Shown: positions 14,520 to 23,238, counted from the stretch's first letter. The stretch is DNA of 31,800 bases from JAIOQA01 sp035493675 (GCA_035493675.1 DATJIA010000308.1:1-31800), one strand, 5' to 3'. The notes: generated by a model not told the origin, from the sequence alone. A program made the numbers and translations.

Positions 14520-15488
14520 CTACGCGTGGGCCAGCTCGCAGCAGTGCACCTCGACGGTGAGGTGCGCGATGTCGAGCTCGTCGAGGATCACGCCGCGGTA
14601 GAAGTCGATCTCGCGCGGCTTGGAGGTCACGAGCGAGACGATGCAGCCGCGGCGGCCGGGGCCGAGCTCCCAGACGTGCAGGTCCGCGATGCGGACGTCG
14701 TCGACCGCTTCGAGGCGCGCGCGCAGCTTCTTCTCGTGCTCGGCGTCGGGGACGACGTCGAGGAGCTGGCGGCCGGCCGCGCGGCAGAGCGAGATCGACC
14801 ACGACAAGACGACCGCGCCGCCGACCATGCCCGCGATCGGATCCAGGTACCACGCGCTCGTGTAACGACCGGCGACCAGCGCGCCGATCGCCAAGACGCT
14901 CGTCATCGCATCGGCCAGGACGTGCAGGTACGCCGCGCGCAGGTTGTGATCGTGATGCCGAACGTCGTCATGGTCGTGGTCGTGGTCATGATCGTGATGA
15001 TCATGATCATGGTCGTGTTCGTGATGCCCCGGCCCGCCGTGCCCGAGGAGCAGCGCGCTGACGAGGTTCACGATCAACCCGAGCACCGCGATCGGCAGCG
15101 CCTCGCCGAACGCGACGTCCGGCCGGTCCACGAGATGCTCGATGCCCTCGTAGCCCATCCACCCGGCGACCACCGCCAACACGATGCCGCTCGTGTAGCC
15201 GGCGAGCGCGTAGACCTTGCCGGTGCCGAACGTGAAGGCGTCGCTGCCGGCGCGCGTGCGCGCGTACCAGTAGGCGCCGAAGGTCATGCCGAGCGCGCCG
15301 ACGTGCGTGGCCATGTGCCAGCCGTCGGCGGTGAGCGCGAGCGACTGGGTGAGGTTGCCGACCACCAGCTCGGTGATCATCATCGTCGTCGCGATCAAGA
15401 CGACCGCGAGCGTGCGGCGCTCGCCGTGCGAACGATCGACCACCGCGTCGTGATGATGCGCATGATCGCGGAGCTCGTGCGCGTTCAC
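14520..15488 (-). CDS. Cation diffusion facilitator, DmeF-like divalent metal exporter
   Basis: A 322-aa CDF-family proton/metal antiporter of the inner membrane with six predicted helices. TM2 carries ADGWHMATH (Asp55, His58) and TM5 carries HVLADAMTS (His189, Asp193), the tetrahedral metal site. The ADGWHM...HVGALG sequence is like DmeF (Co/Ni-type) proteins. Residues about 150-181 form a cytoplasmic loop with many His-Asp repeats, and the N-terminus also has an HAHHHD cluster. The C-terminal cytoplasmic domain (about 245-322) is intact. The start is GTG 15488, six nt after a TACGCT box, divergent from the ybaK-like gene. Metal specificity (Co, Ni, Zn or Cd) cannot be told from sequence alone. 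Confidence 0.9.
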   Translation of the reverse strand: MNAHELRDHAHHHDAVVDRSHGERRTLAVVLIATTMMITELVVGNLTQSLALTADGWHMATHVGALGMTFGAYWYARTRAGSDAFTFGTGKVYALAGYTSGIVLAVVAGWMGYEGIEHLVDRPDVAFGEALPIAVLGLIVNLVSALLLGHGGPGHHEHDHDHDHHDHDHDHDHDDVRHHDHNLRAAYLHVLADAMTSVLAIGALVAGRYTSAWYLDPIAGMVGGAVVLSWSISLCRAAGRQLLDVVPDAEHEKKLRARLEAVDDVRIADLHVWELGPGRRGCIVSLVTSKPREIDFYRGVILDELDIAHLTVEVHCCELAHA

Positions 15489-15494
15489 TCGCCA

Positions 15495-15500
15495 AGCGTA
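15495..15500 (-). promoter_or_regulatory. -10-like TACGCT of the dmeF-like operon
   Basis: TACGCT, 6 nt, GTG at 15488: a start point 7 nt after the hexamer falls on the first base of the start codon. It lies in a 50-bp divergent gap shared with the ybaK-like gene. Confidence 0.45.
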
Positions 15501-15526
15501 GCACCGGCGCGCGCGGTCTCGTGTGG

Positions 15527-15532
15527 CAAGAT
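15527..15532 (+). promoter_or_regulatory. -10-like CAAGAT of the ybaK-like gene
   Basis: CAAGAT, 6 nt, GTG at 15539. It favours the internal GTG over the longer frame that starts at 15521. Confidence 0.3.
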
Positions 15533-15538
15533 GCCCGC

Positions 15539-16018
15539 GTGGCGCCCAAGCACCCGGTGACGATGGCGATTCGCGCGCTGCGCGCCGCGAAGGTCGAGTT
15601 CACGCCGCACCTCTACACGTGGGAAGCGCACGGCGGCACCGCCGCATCCGCCGAAGCCTTGAAGGTCGACGAGCACGCCGTCATCAAGACCCTGATCTTC
15701 GAAGACGATCGCAAGCAGCCGCTGTGCATCTTGATGCACGGCGATCACGAGGTCTCGGCCAAGAACCTCGCGCGCCAGATCGGCGCCAAGTCGACCGCGC
15801 CGTGCGCGCCCGACGTCGCCGACAAGCACTCGGGCTACCAGGTCGGCGGCACGTCGCCGTTCGGCCTCAAGCGCGCGATGCCGATCTACATGCAGCGGAC
15901 GATCGCGGAGCTGCCGAAGATCTACATCAACGGCGGCGCGCGCGGCTTCCTCGTCGAGATCGCGCCCGCGGAGCTGATGCGCGTGCTCGCGCCGACCGCG
16001 GTCGACGCTATCGCTTGA
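15539..16018 (+). CDS. ybaK: YbaK/EbsC-type Cys-tRNA(Pro) deacylase
   Basis: A 159-aa member of the aminoacyl-tRNA editing family, which hydrolyses mischarged Cys-tRNA(Pro) in the cytoplasm. The conserved Lys is in HAVIKTLIF, followed by LCILMHGDHEVSAKNLARQIG and the hallmark GYQVGGTSPFGLK (usually GYxVGGISPLGxKK), then IYINGGARGFLVEI. The start GTG 15539 gives the normal N-terminus (HPVTMAIRALRAAKVEF); the frame also extends six codons upstream to 15521. It ends 11 bp inside the converging FMN-protein gene. The family is certain; the exact substrate is assumed from E. coli YbaK. Confidence 0.9.
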   Translation: MAPKHPVTMAIRALRAAKVEFTPHLYTWEAHGGTAASAEALKVDEHAVIKTLIFEDDRKQPLCILMHGDHEVSAKNLARQIGAKSTAPCAPDVADKHSGYQVGGTSPFGLKRAMPIYMQRTIAELPKIYINGGARGFLVEIAPAELMRVLAPTAVDAIA

Positions 16019-16625
16019 GCACCTCGCGCGAGGGATCGCGCGCGGGATCACCGTCGGGCACGACGTCGGCCGCCCAGTCGGCGCGCTTCCACGACGGCAC
16101 CGGCGTCGCGCACGCCGCGCTCGGCACGAACCGCGACGGCGCGGCCAAGACGCGCCGGTGGATGTAGCGCGGGCAGTTCGGGAAGACCTCGCGCACCGCG
16201 ACGCGCACGACCGCCTGCGCCTCCGGCCACGACGCGATCAACGGATCGTCGACCGAAGCAGACGCGCGCCCGCCGACGCGCATCCGCGACTGCCCGTCGA
16301 AGTCGATGAACAGCATCCCGACCTCGCCGGTCTCCGCGATCGCGCCGAGCGACAGGTACATGCCGTTGCCGTCGTAGCTGGGGAACGCGAGCGTGCGCTC
16401 GTCGATCACGCGCACGAAGCCTGGCTCGCCGCCCTTGTACGAGCAGCTCGCGTGGCCGTGCGCGTCGACGGTCGCGAGGAAGAAGCAGTCCATGCGCGCG
16501 AGGAACGCGCGGTCGTCGTCCGAGAGCGCGTCGCGCACCAGGCGCGCCTCGATCCGATCGGCCATGCGCCGGGTGTCGAACCGATCCTGGAAGCCGCGCG
16601 CGCCGTCGCCGTAGAGGTCCGCCAT
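16008..16625 (-). CDS. Pyridoxamine 5'-phosphate oxidase-family FMN-binding protein
   Basis: A 205-aa split-barrel flavoprotein. The core FLARMDCFFLATVDAHGHASCS, KGGEPGFVRVIDERTLAFPSYDGNGMYLSLG and GEVGMLFIDFDGQSRMRVGGRA is typical of the stand-alone PPOX-like group rather than the true PdxH enzyme. NCPRYIHRRVL near residue 160 is also typical of this group. The likely role is an FMN- or F420-type oxidoreductase acting on an unknown small molecule. The ATG at 16625 lies 10 bp after the stop of the APC permease gene on the same strand, and a TAAGCT box overlaps that stop, so it may be co-transcribed or have its own leaderless promoter. Confidence 0.85.
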   Translation of the reverse strand: MADLYGDGARGFQDRFDTRRMADRIEARLVRDALSDDDRAFLARMDCFFLATVDAHGHASCSYKGGEPGFVRVIDERTLAFPSYDGNGMYLSLGAIAETGEVGMLFIDFDGQSRMRVGGRASASVDDPLIASWPEAQAVVRVAVREVFPNCPRYIHRRVLAAPSRFVPSAACATPVPSWKRADWAADVVPDGDPARDPSREVLKR

Positions 16626-16635
16626 GCGGACGAGC

Positions 16636-18246
16636 TTACGCCGCCATGTGTTCGAGCTGGTGCGCGTCCTTCTCGATCGCGGCCGCGACCTGCTCGCGCT
16701 CCATCGTCATCGAGAGCGCGACGAACCAGATCACGAGCGAGAACCCGATCACGACGACGAGGTCGACCCAGTTGTCGAGGTAATTGCGGCCGCCGTAGCG
16801 ACCGACCCAGCCGAGCAGCACCTGACCGCCGAGCCACGGCGCGATCCACGCGCCGTAGCGCAGGCGATCCGAGACCCCCGTCTTCTTCACCGCCGCGCCG
16901 ATCGCGAACAGCACGACGCCGACGCCCATCGCGACGACCAGCTTCCACACGGTCTCGAAGCCGCTCCAGTAGACGATCAGGTTCGCGGAGCAGAACGCGG
17001 CGGGCAAGAGCAGCGCGGGCACCGGCGCGCGATACGTGCGCGGCCGATCGGGATCGAGCTTGTGCAGCGCCGCGAGCGAGAGCGGCGCGAACGAGTACAT
17101 GATCGCGGTCGAGCCGGTGACGACCTCGACCAGCTGCTTCCAGCCCTTGAACGGGCCGAACGCGATGCAGCCGATCGCCGCGGCCACCAGGATCGAGACG
17201 ACGGGCACGCCCTTGTCGTTGGTCTTCGACAGCACGGTCGGCATCTCGCGCTCCTCGCCGAGCGCGTACGACAGGCGCGCGCTGGTGCCGACGTAGACGA
17301 TGCCGGTTCCCGCCGGCGAGATCACCGCGTCGATCAGGAGGACCTTCGCGAGCCAGCCCGCACCGACCGCGATCGCGATGCTGTACCAGGCGCCGTACGC
17401 CGACACGCCGGTGCCGAGCGGCTTCTCCCAACCGTGCAGGAGGTTCGCCGGATCGAACGCCGTGATCATCACGAGCTGCAGCGCCGAGTAGAGCACCGCG
17501 CCGATCGCCATCGCCGTGATGATCGCGCGCGAGATGTCGCGCCGCGGATCGCGCGCCTCGCCGGCGAGCTGGACCGCTTGTTCGAAGCCTTGCAAGGCGA
17601 ACACGACGCCGCCGGTGAGCGCGACGAACACGCCGTGGAAGCCGTGCGGCATGAAGCCGCCGCCGGCGGTGAAGTTTCCGCCGTCGAACTTCATGCCCGC
17701 GACCACGACGACCGCGAGGGCCGGCACCAGCGTCTTCCAGATCACGACGACGACGTTCGAGTCGGACAGGAACTTCGCGCCGGCGAGGTTGATCGCGGTG
17801 AACAGCGCCATCATGATCAGCGCGACGATCAGGCCGTTGCCGTTCAACAGGCCGTTGTCGAGCATGTTGAAGTGCTCGTGCACCCAGTCGACGCTGTTGA
17901 CGTAGTTGAGCGCGGCGAGGATCTCGACGGGCGCGATGAACACGGCCTGCAACCAGCCCGCCCAACCGGCGACGAAGCCCGCCCACGGTCCGTGCGAGTA
18001 GTACGGAAAGCGTCCCGCGCCGCCGGCGACCGGATACGTCGCGCCGAGCTCCGCGTACGTGAGCGCGAGCGTCGACAGCATCATCGCCGCGAGGACCCAC
18101 GACAAGATCGATGCAGGCCCCGCGACCTCCGCGGCGTTCAGCGCGCCGAGCAACCACCCCGATCCGATGATCGATCCGAGCGATACGAACATGAGTCCGT
18201 AGAACCCGACCGATCGCTTCAGCCGCCCTTTGCTTGGCTCCGACAC
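16636..18246 (-). CDS. APC-superfamily amino acid/polyamine permease
   Basis: A 536-aa inner-membrane transporter with about 12-14 helices. The first helix has MFVSLGSIIGSGWLLG, the unwound Gly-rich substrate-binding motif, and the sixth-helix region has FALQGFEQAVQLAGEARDPRRDISRAI, both standard for the APC family. The substrate is not deducible. The start was placed at GTG 18246 because a TAGTGT box lies 8 nt upstream and the preceding frame is not family-like; a GTG four codons earlier is possible. It is divergent from kup across a 109-bp gap and is followed 10 bp later by the FMN-binding protein gene. Confidence 0.88.
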   Translation of the reverse strand: MSEPSKGRLKRSVGFYGLMFVSLGSIIGSGWLLGALNAAEVAGPASILSWVLAAMMLSTLALTYAELGATYPVAGGAGRFPYYSHGPWAGFVAGWAGWLQAVFIAPVEILAALNYVNSVDWVHEHFNMLDNGLLNGNGLIVALIMMALFTAINLAGAKFLSDSNVVVVIWKTLVPALAVVVVAGMKFDGGNFTAGGGFMPHGFHGVFVALTGGVVFALQGFEQAVQLAGEARDPRRDISRAIITAMAIGAVLYSALQLVMITAFDPANLLHGWEKPLGTGVSAYGAWYSIAIAVGAGWLAKVLLIDAVISPAGTGIVYVGTSARLSYALGEEREMPTVLSKTNDKGVPVVSILVAAAIGCIAFGPFKGWKQLVEVVTGSTAIMYSFAPLSLAALHKLDPDRPRTYRAPVPALLLPAAFCSANLIVYWSGFETVWKLVVAMGVGVVLFAIGAAVKKTGVSDRLRYGAWIAPWLGGQVLLGWVGRYGGRNYLDNWVDLVVVIGFSLVIWFVALSMTMEREQVAAAIEKDAHQLEHMAA

Positions 18247-18254
18247 GTGCGGCG

Positions 18255-18260
18255 ACACTA
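18255..18260 (-). promoter_or_regulatory. -10-like TAGTGT before the APC permease gene
   Basis: TAGTGT, 8 nt, GTG at 18246, in the divergent gap with kup. I see no comparable box close to the kup start. Confidence 0.35.
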
Positions 18261-18355
18261 TCCCAGTTCGTGACGCCGCGTCGACGCGGGTGGGATGGAC
18301 TGTGCGGCCGGACCGTGTTACCCAGGCCGCGCCCCCTCGGGCTCCGTCCGCGAAG

Positions 18356-20296
18356 ATGACCGACGCCAGCGCCAGTCCCGCGACGACGAACCGACAGAGC
18401 ACGGTGCACCACGCGGTGCACGAGCCGCACTCGAAGAAGGAGCTCGCGGCGCTGGGGCTCGGCGCGCTCGGCGTCGTCTACGGCGACATCGGCACGTCGC
18501 CGCTCTACTCGCTGCGTGAGTGCTTCGGCGAGGAGCACGGCGTCGATCCGACCCACTACAACGTCTTCGGCGTGCTGTCGCTCGTGTTCTGGGCGCTCAC
18601 GCTCGTCGTCGTCGTCAAGTACCTCACGTTCATCATGCGCGCCGACAACAAGGGCGAGGGCGGCATCCTCGCGCTCGCGGCGCTGCTCGATCAGCGCGAA
18701 GGTCCCGCGCGCGCGCTGAAGATCGGCGTGCCGGTCCTGCTCGCGCTGTTCGGCGCGGGCCTCTTGTACGGCGACGGCATCATCACGCCCGCGATCTCCG
18801 TGCTCGGCGCGGTCGAAGGTCTCGGCGAGCAGAGCCCGGCGCTCGTGCAGCTGATCGTGCCGATCACCGTCGGCATCCTGGTCGGCTTGTTCCTCGTGCA
18901 GCGCCACGGCACCGGGCGCATCGGCGGCGTGTTCGGCTGGATCATGCTCGTGTGGTTCCTCGCGATCGCGGTCGCGGGCGCGCCGTACGTCTTCAAGCAC
19001 CCGACGATCTTGAAGGCGGTCAACCCCTGGTACGGGATCGACTTCCTCGCGCACCACGGACGCCACGGCTTCTTCCTGCTCGGCTCGGTCGTCCTCGTGA
19101 TCACCGGCGGCGAGGCGCTCTACGCGGACATGGGCCACTTCGGCAAGAAGCCGATCCGGTGGGCCTGGTACTGCGTCGCGTTCCCCGGCCTCTTGTTCAA
19201 CTACTTCGGACAGGGCGCGCTCTTGCTCGAGCAGGGCAAGGCGGTGACGCATCCGTTCTACAACCTGATCGACGATCGCCTGCTGATCCCGATGATCATC
19301 CTGGCGACGGCGGCGGCGATCATCGCGTCGCAGGCGTTGATCAGCGGCGCGTTCTCGCTGACGTCGCAGGCGGTGCAGCTCGGCTACTGGCCGCGCGTCA
19401 CCGTCGTGCACACGTCGCACAAGGCCGAAGGTCAGATCTACATCCCCGAGATCAACTACGCGCTGATGATCGCGTGCGTGACGCTGGTGCTCGCGTATCG
19501 ATCGTCGAGCGGGTTGGCGGCGGCGTACGGCATCGCGGTCACCGGCACGATGGGCATCACGAGCTACCTGTACTATCTCGTCTGTCGACGGCGATGGGGC
19601 TACTCGATGGGGCTCGCGCTCCTCTTGTTCATCCCGTTCATCTTCGTCGACCTCGGCTTCTTCTCGGCCAACGTGATCAAGGTCGTCGAGGGCGGATGGA
19701 TCCCGCTGTCGGTCGGCGCCGGCGTGTTCGTGATCATGACGACGTGGTGGCGCGGCCGCCTCGAGCTGTCGAAGATCATGGACGCGGGCACCGTGCCCGA
19801 CGATCTGTTCCTGATGGACCTCGCCGGCAACCCATTGCCGCGCGTGCCGGGCACCGCGGTCTTCATGGCGTCGTCGATGGACGGCATCCCCAACGTGCTC
19901 CTCCACCACGTGAAGCACAACAAGGTGCTGCACAAGCAGGTCGTGCTGTTGTCGGTGCGCACCGAGAACGTGCCGTGGATCGCGAGCCAGAAGTCGATCG
20001 AGGTGAAGGATCTCGGCGAGGGCTTCTTCCGCGTGTACGCGCGCTCGGGCTTCATGCAGACGCCCGACGTGCCGAAGTTCCTGTCGCGCTGCGCGTCGAA
20101 GGGCATCGACTGGCGCGAGGCCGACACGACCTACTACATGGGACGTCAGACCTTGCTCACCAGCGGCAAGGTCCGCATGGCGAAGTGGCGCAAGATCCTG
20201 TTCTCGTTCCTGTCGCGCAACGCGCGCCCGCCGACGGCATTCTTCCAACTTCCCCCTAACCGCGTCGTCGAGCTCGGGCTACAGATCGAGCTGTGA
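18356..20296 (+). CDS. kup: Low-affinity potassium transporter Kup
   Basis: A 646-aa K+/H+ symporter of the KUP/HAK/KT family, the usual full length, with 12 membrane helices and a C-terminal cytoplasmic domain. Signature sequences are GVVYGDIGTSPLYSLRE near residue 42, KYLTFIMRADNKGEGG, GAGLLYGDGIITPAISVLGAVEGL, GGEALYADMGHFG and NYFGQGALLL. ATG 18356 gives a 30-residue cytoplasmic N-terminus before the first motif. Its stop overlaps the GTG of the GNAT gene (GTGA), so these two are translationally coupled. It supplies potassium for growth; regulation is not evident. Confidence 0.97.
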   Translation: MTDASASPATTNRQSTVHHAVHEPHSKKELAALGLGALGVVYGDIGTSPLYSLRECFGEEHGVDPTHYNVFGVLSLVFWALTLVVVVKYLTFIMRADNKGEGGILALAALLDQREGPARALKIGVPVLLALFGAGLLYGDGIITPAISVLGAVEGLGEQSPALVQLIVPITVGILVGLFLVQRHGTGRIGGVFGWIMLVWFLAIAVAGAPYVFKHPTILKAVNPWYGIDFLAHHGRHGFFLLGSVVLVITGGEALYADMGHFGKKPIRWAWYCVAFPGLLFNYFGQGALLLEQGKAVTHPFYNLIDDRLLIPMIILATAAAIIASQALISGAFSLTSQAVQLGYWPRVTVVHTSHKAEGQIYIPEINYALMIACVTLVLAYRSSSGLAAAYGIAVTGTMGITSYLYYLVCRRRWGYSMGLALLLFIPFIFVDLGFFSANVIKVVEGGWIPLSVGAGVFVIMTTWWRGRLELSKIMDAGTVPDDLFLMDLAGNPLPRVPGTAVFMASSMDGIPNVLLHHVKHNKVLHKQVVLLSVRTENVPWIASQKSIEVKDLGEGFFRVYARSGFMQTPDVPKFLSRCASKGIDWREADTTYYMGRQTLLTSGKVRMAKWRKILFSFLSRNARPPTAFFQLPPNRVVELGLQIEL

Positions 20297-20790
20297 TCAC
20301 GATCGCCGCCATCACGCCGGACGACTTCGCGACGATCCGCTCGCTGGGCGACGTGATCTGGCACCAGCACTACGCGTCGATGATCACGCGCGAGCAGATC
20401 GACTTCATGCTCGCGGGCCGCTACAGCGACGATCGCCTGCAGACGTACGTCGGCTCGGACGAGCGCGCGATGTGGATCGTGCGACACAGCGGCGAGGCGA
20501 TCGGCTACTGCGCGTGCTCGGTGCCGCCGGGCGAGCCCGAGGCGAAGCTCGAGCAGGTGTACCTGCTCGCCGATCGTCGCGGCGGCGGCGTCGGCGGACG
20601 GATGATCTTCCACGCCGAGGAGTGGGCGCGCGCGCGCGGCGCGCGATCGATCTACTTGACCGTGAACAAGGCGAACAAGGGATCGATCGCGGTGTACGAG
20701 CGCCGCGGCTACGCGATCCGCGAGAGCGCGGTGTTCGACATCGGCGGCGGCTACGTCATGGACGACTACGTCATGGCGAAGGCGCTGTAG
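20293..20790 (+). CDS. GNAT-family N-acetyltransferase
   Basis: A 165-aa single-domain acetyltransferase. The acetyl-CoA loop is LADRRGGGVGGRMI (R/Q-x-x-G-x-G/A type), preceded by LEQVYLL on strand beta-4 and followed by the motif-B region SIAVYERRGYAIRES. The start GTG overlaps the kup stop codon by four bases, so it is expressed with kup. The protein acts in the cytoplasm; its acceptor (small molecule, protein N-terminus or ribosomal protein) cannot be assigned. The 3' end overlaps the converging DGPF gene by 20 bp. Confidence 0.92.
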   Translation: MITIAAITPDDFATIRSLGDVIWHQHYASMITREQIDFMLAGRYSDDRLQTYVGSDERAMWIVRHSGEAIGYCACSVPPGEPEAKLEQVYLLADRRGGGVGGRMIFHAEEWARARGARSIYLTVNKANKGSIAVYERRGYAIRESAVFDIGGGYVMDDYVMAKAL

Positions 20791-21139
20791 GCACGCCGTC
20801 GTCGATCATCATGATCGAGAAGATCTCGGTCTCGCCGTCGCCGGCGATCGAGGCGAAGCGCTTGGCCATCTCGATCGCGTGCGCGAGGTCGCGCGCCTCC
20901 AGGATCGCGAAGCCGCCGATCAGCTCCTTCGCCTCGGAGAACGGCCCGTCGACGACGGACAGCTTGCCCTTCTTGCGGCGGACCTTGGCGAGCTGCGGGT
21001 TCGGGCCGACGCCGCCGGTCGAGATCAGGCTCCCGTCGCGCGTCATGTCGTCGATCAGCGTGGCCATCGCCTGGTTGTGGGCGGGGTGCGGCATCTCGCG
21101 GGATTCGGAGTCGGGGGTGAAGATGGTGAGGAACTTCAT
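20771..21139 (-). CDS. YCII/DGPF-domain protein
   Basis: A 122-aa protein of the YCII-related (DGPF) family. The name-giving VVDGPFSEAKELIGGFAILEA occurs at about residues 62-82, and the N-terminus MKFLTIFTP is the usual first strand. Such proteins often accompany ECF sigma factors, but none is present here. A good ribosome site (AAAGGAC, 4 nt before ATG 21139) fixes the start. No enzyme activity is established for this branch. Confidence 0.9.
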   Translation of the reverse strand: MKFLTIFTPDSESREMPHPAHNQAMATLIDDMTRDGSLISTGGVGPNPQLAKVRRKKGKLSVVDGPFSEAKELIGGFAILEARDLAHAIEMAKRFASIAGDGETEIFSIMMIDDGVPTAPSP

Positions 21140-21211
21140 CGTTGTCCTTTCGCGGGGTTCACCGGGACGACGAACCGCGCGGCGCGGGATCGACTATCGA
21201 TCGATCTTTTT

Positions 21212-21751
21212 CTAGCGCAGCGGCAGGCCGAGCTCGGTCAGCTCGGCGGCGCGCAGGGGGAGCTCGGCGGCTAGGAAGAACTCGTCGAGCTGCGGCGGCT
21301 CGACCGAAGTGCCGGCGAGCATCGCGTGGACCTGGCCGCGGTGGTGGATCTGGTGCTCGAAGACATGCAGCAGCACGTCGTGGGCCTTCTCGACCTGCAC
21401 GTGATCGGCGCGCGGGATCCTGGTGGGCTTGTCGAGCTCGATCGCCTGTGTGATCGCGATCAGGCGCTGATCGATCGCGCGCTGCTGCGCGCGGGTCTCC
21501 GCGTGTGATTCGTCGCGCGCGAAGCGATCCTCGTCGTCGAAGACGGCGCGGCCGAGGCCGCCGTCCTCGAGCGCGTCGGCGTAGTAGCGATCGACGAACA
21601 GGATGTGCACGAGCGTCAGGTGGATCGACGGGAAGAAGCTCGTGCGGGTCGCGAGCTTGTAGGCCGCGTCGTCGAGCTGCGCGATCGCGTTCGCGAGCCG
21701 GTGGTTCGCCCACGCGTTCTGGTGCGCCATGCGGATCAAGACGTCACGCAT
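21212..21751 (-). CDS. DinB-family protein
   Basis: A 179-aa four-helix-bundle protein of the DinB/YfiT-like superfamily, several members of which are metal-dependent thiol transferases. It opens with MAHQNAWANHRLANAIAQLDD, has SIHLTLVHILFVDRYYADAL (possible metal His), and ends with HVFEHQIHHRGQVHAML, the conserved C-terminal metal-binding His cluster. The ATG follows the flavoprotein stop directly, so both are in one operon; a thiol- or redox-related joint role is possible but not shown. Confidence 0.88.
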   Translation of the reverse strand: MRDVLIRMAHQNAWANHRLANAIAQLDDAAYKLATRTSFFPSIHLTLVHILFVDRYYADALEDGGLGRAVFDDEDRFARDESHAETRAQQRAIDQRLIAITQAIELDKPTRIPRADHVQVEKAHDVLLHVFEHQIHHRGQVHAMLAGTSVEPPQLDEFFLAAELPLRAAELTELGLPLR

Positions 21752-23176
21752 TCATCCCTCCACGATGCGCGCGAGCTCGCCGACCGCGCCGGGTTTGTAC
21801 AGCGAGCGGCCGAGGAGCAGGCGCGCGGCCTCTTGCACGCCCTCGGTGACCGCGGGGTGCGGGTGCACGCAATGATCGAGATCGGTGAGCGTGCCGCCGC
21901 CGGCGACCAAGAGCGCGACGCCCTGGATGCAGCTGCCCGCCTGCGGTCCGACGACGCGCAGGCCGAGCACGCGGCCGTCGCGGTGCGCGAGCAACTTCAC
22001 GAAGCCGTCGGTCGCGCGCATCGCGAGGTTGCGGCGGTTGAGCGCGTTCGAGATCACCGCGGCGCGGAACGGCACGCCGCGGGCGCGCGCCATCTGCTCG
22101 TTGAGACCGACCGACGCGAGCTCGGGCGACAGGAAGAAGATCGCGGACTGCGCCTCGTAATGGATCGGCGGCGGCTCGAGGCCGAACATGTCCTCGACGG
22201 CGTGGCGCGCCTCGATCTCGGCCATGTTGACCAGCATGACGTCGGCGGTCGCGTCGCCGGCGGCCCACACGTGGCGCGCGGTCGTGCGCGTCTCGGGCGC
22301 GAGGATGCTGCCGCCCGGCGACGTCTTCACGCCCGGGATCTCGAGCGCGAGGCCGTCGGTCGCGGGCTCGCGGCCGACCGCGAGCAGCACGCGATCGACC
22401 TTGCGGGTGAGCGTCGCGTCGCCGCAGCGGATCACGAGCTCGGCGTGATCGTCGACGGTGCGGATCGACTCGAGCCGCGCTTGCCGATGGATCGTGACGC
22501 CCATCTGCGCGAAGCGCGTCGCGACGACCGCGCTGACGTCTTCGTCCTCGAACGGGAGGATGCGCGCCTGCCGATCGAGCAGCTCGACCTCGGTCTGCGC
22601 GAACAACCCGAAGATCGTCGCGTACTCGCACCCGACGACGCCGCCGCCGATGATCGCGAGCTTCGCCGGCAGCTCCGGCAGGTGATCGACGTGATCGCTC
22701 GTGATCACGCGCTCGCCGTCGACGGCGACGCCGGGCAGCGCGCGCGGGCGCGAGCCGGTGCAGACGAGGAAGCGATCGGCCTCGACGCGCGCGTCGCTCG
22801 TCTCGACGACGTGCGGCGCGACGAAGCGCGCGCGGCCCTTGATCAGCTCGACGCGCCCCGGGCCGTGCGAGGCGAGGTACGCGAGCTGGCGATCGACGAG
22901 CGCGGTCGCTTCGTCGCACGCGGCCTTCACCTGCGCGCGCACGTCGCTCCACGCGAGCGAGGCCGCGCCCTGGTAGCCGCGATCGCAGCGGCGCGCGCGC
23001 GCGTAGTCGCCCGCGAGGTGCCACAGCGTCTTCGACGACAGCGCGCCGTCCCAGACGCCGGTGCCGCCCGCGCGCCCGCCGTCGACGAGCGCGACGCGCT
23101 TGCCGAGATCGTGCGCGCGGACCGCGGCGGCGAGCCCCGCCGGCCCCGCGCCGAGGATGCACAGGTCGTGTCTCAT
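21752..23176 (-). CDS. FAD-dependent disulfide-reductase homologue lacking the redox cysteines
   Basis: A 474-aa class-I pyridine nucleotide-disulfide oxidoreductase fold. The FAD site is ILGAGPAGLAAAVRA near residue 8, the NAD(P)H site is IIGGGVVGCEYATIFG, and the second FAD motif is VWAAGDAT. The C-terminal dimer domain ends with HPHPAVTEG, keeping the His and Glu positions of the family. In dihydrolipoamide dehydrogenases and mercuric reductases the active site is GGTCLNxGCxPSK. Here it is GGTGVWDGALSSK, so both cysteines are gone, as in LpdA-like Rv3303c relatives. It probably reduces a quinone or another small acceptor rather than a disulfide. The start is ATG 23176 after a TAAACT box; the DinB gene follows directly. 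Confidence 0.9.
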   Translation of the reverse strand: MRHDLCILGAGPAGLAAAVRAHDLGKRVALVDGGRAGGTGVWDGALSSKTLWHLAGDYARARRCDRGYQGAASLAWSDVRAQVKAACDEATALVDRQLAYLASHGPGRVELIKGRARFVAPHVVETSDARVEADRFLVCTGSRPRALPGVAVDGERVITSDHVDHLPELPAKLAIIGGGVVGCEYATIFGLFAQTEVELLDRQARILPFEDEDVSAVVATRFAQMGVTIHRQARLESIRTVDDHAELVIRCGDATLTRKVDRVLLAVGREPATDGLALEIPGVKTSPGGSILAPETRTTARHVWAAGDATADVMLVNMAEIEARHAVEDMFGLEPPPIHYEAQSAIFFLSPELASVGLNEQMARARGVPFRAAVISNALNRRNLAMRATDGFVKLLAHRDGRVLGLRVVGPQAGSCIQGVALLVAGGGTLTDLDHCVHPHPAVTEGVQEAARLLLGRSLYKPGAVGELARIVEG

Positions 23177-23184
23177 CGCGCGCG

Positions 23185-23190
23185 AGTTTA
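23185..23190 (-). promoter_or_regulatory. -10-like TAAACT of the flavoprotein-dinB operon
   Basis: TAAACT, 8 nt, ATG at 23176; no ribosome site between. Confidence 0.4.
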
Positions 23191-23238
23191 CCTCGCGCGC
23201 GTCGATCCCAGCCGCCGCTCGGGGTGCTACCCCGGGGT

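Noticed and set aside
15521..15538. Upstream GTG start for the ybaK-like gene
   Set aside because: The added residues are not family-like and the codons overlap the proposed -10 box. GTG 15539 gives the normal N-terminus.
16406..20248. 1280-codon open frame on the minus strand across the APC and kup genes
   Set aside because: It is antisense to Kup and out of frame with the permease. Its composition is Arg/Asp/Ala/His-rich, typical of shadow frames in high-GC DNA.
21188..21212. GATCGA-CTA-TCGATC followed by a T-run, looking like a plus-strand terminator
   Set aside because: The stem is only 6 bp, and the nearest plus-strand gene ends about 400 bp upstream with an antisense gene between.
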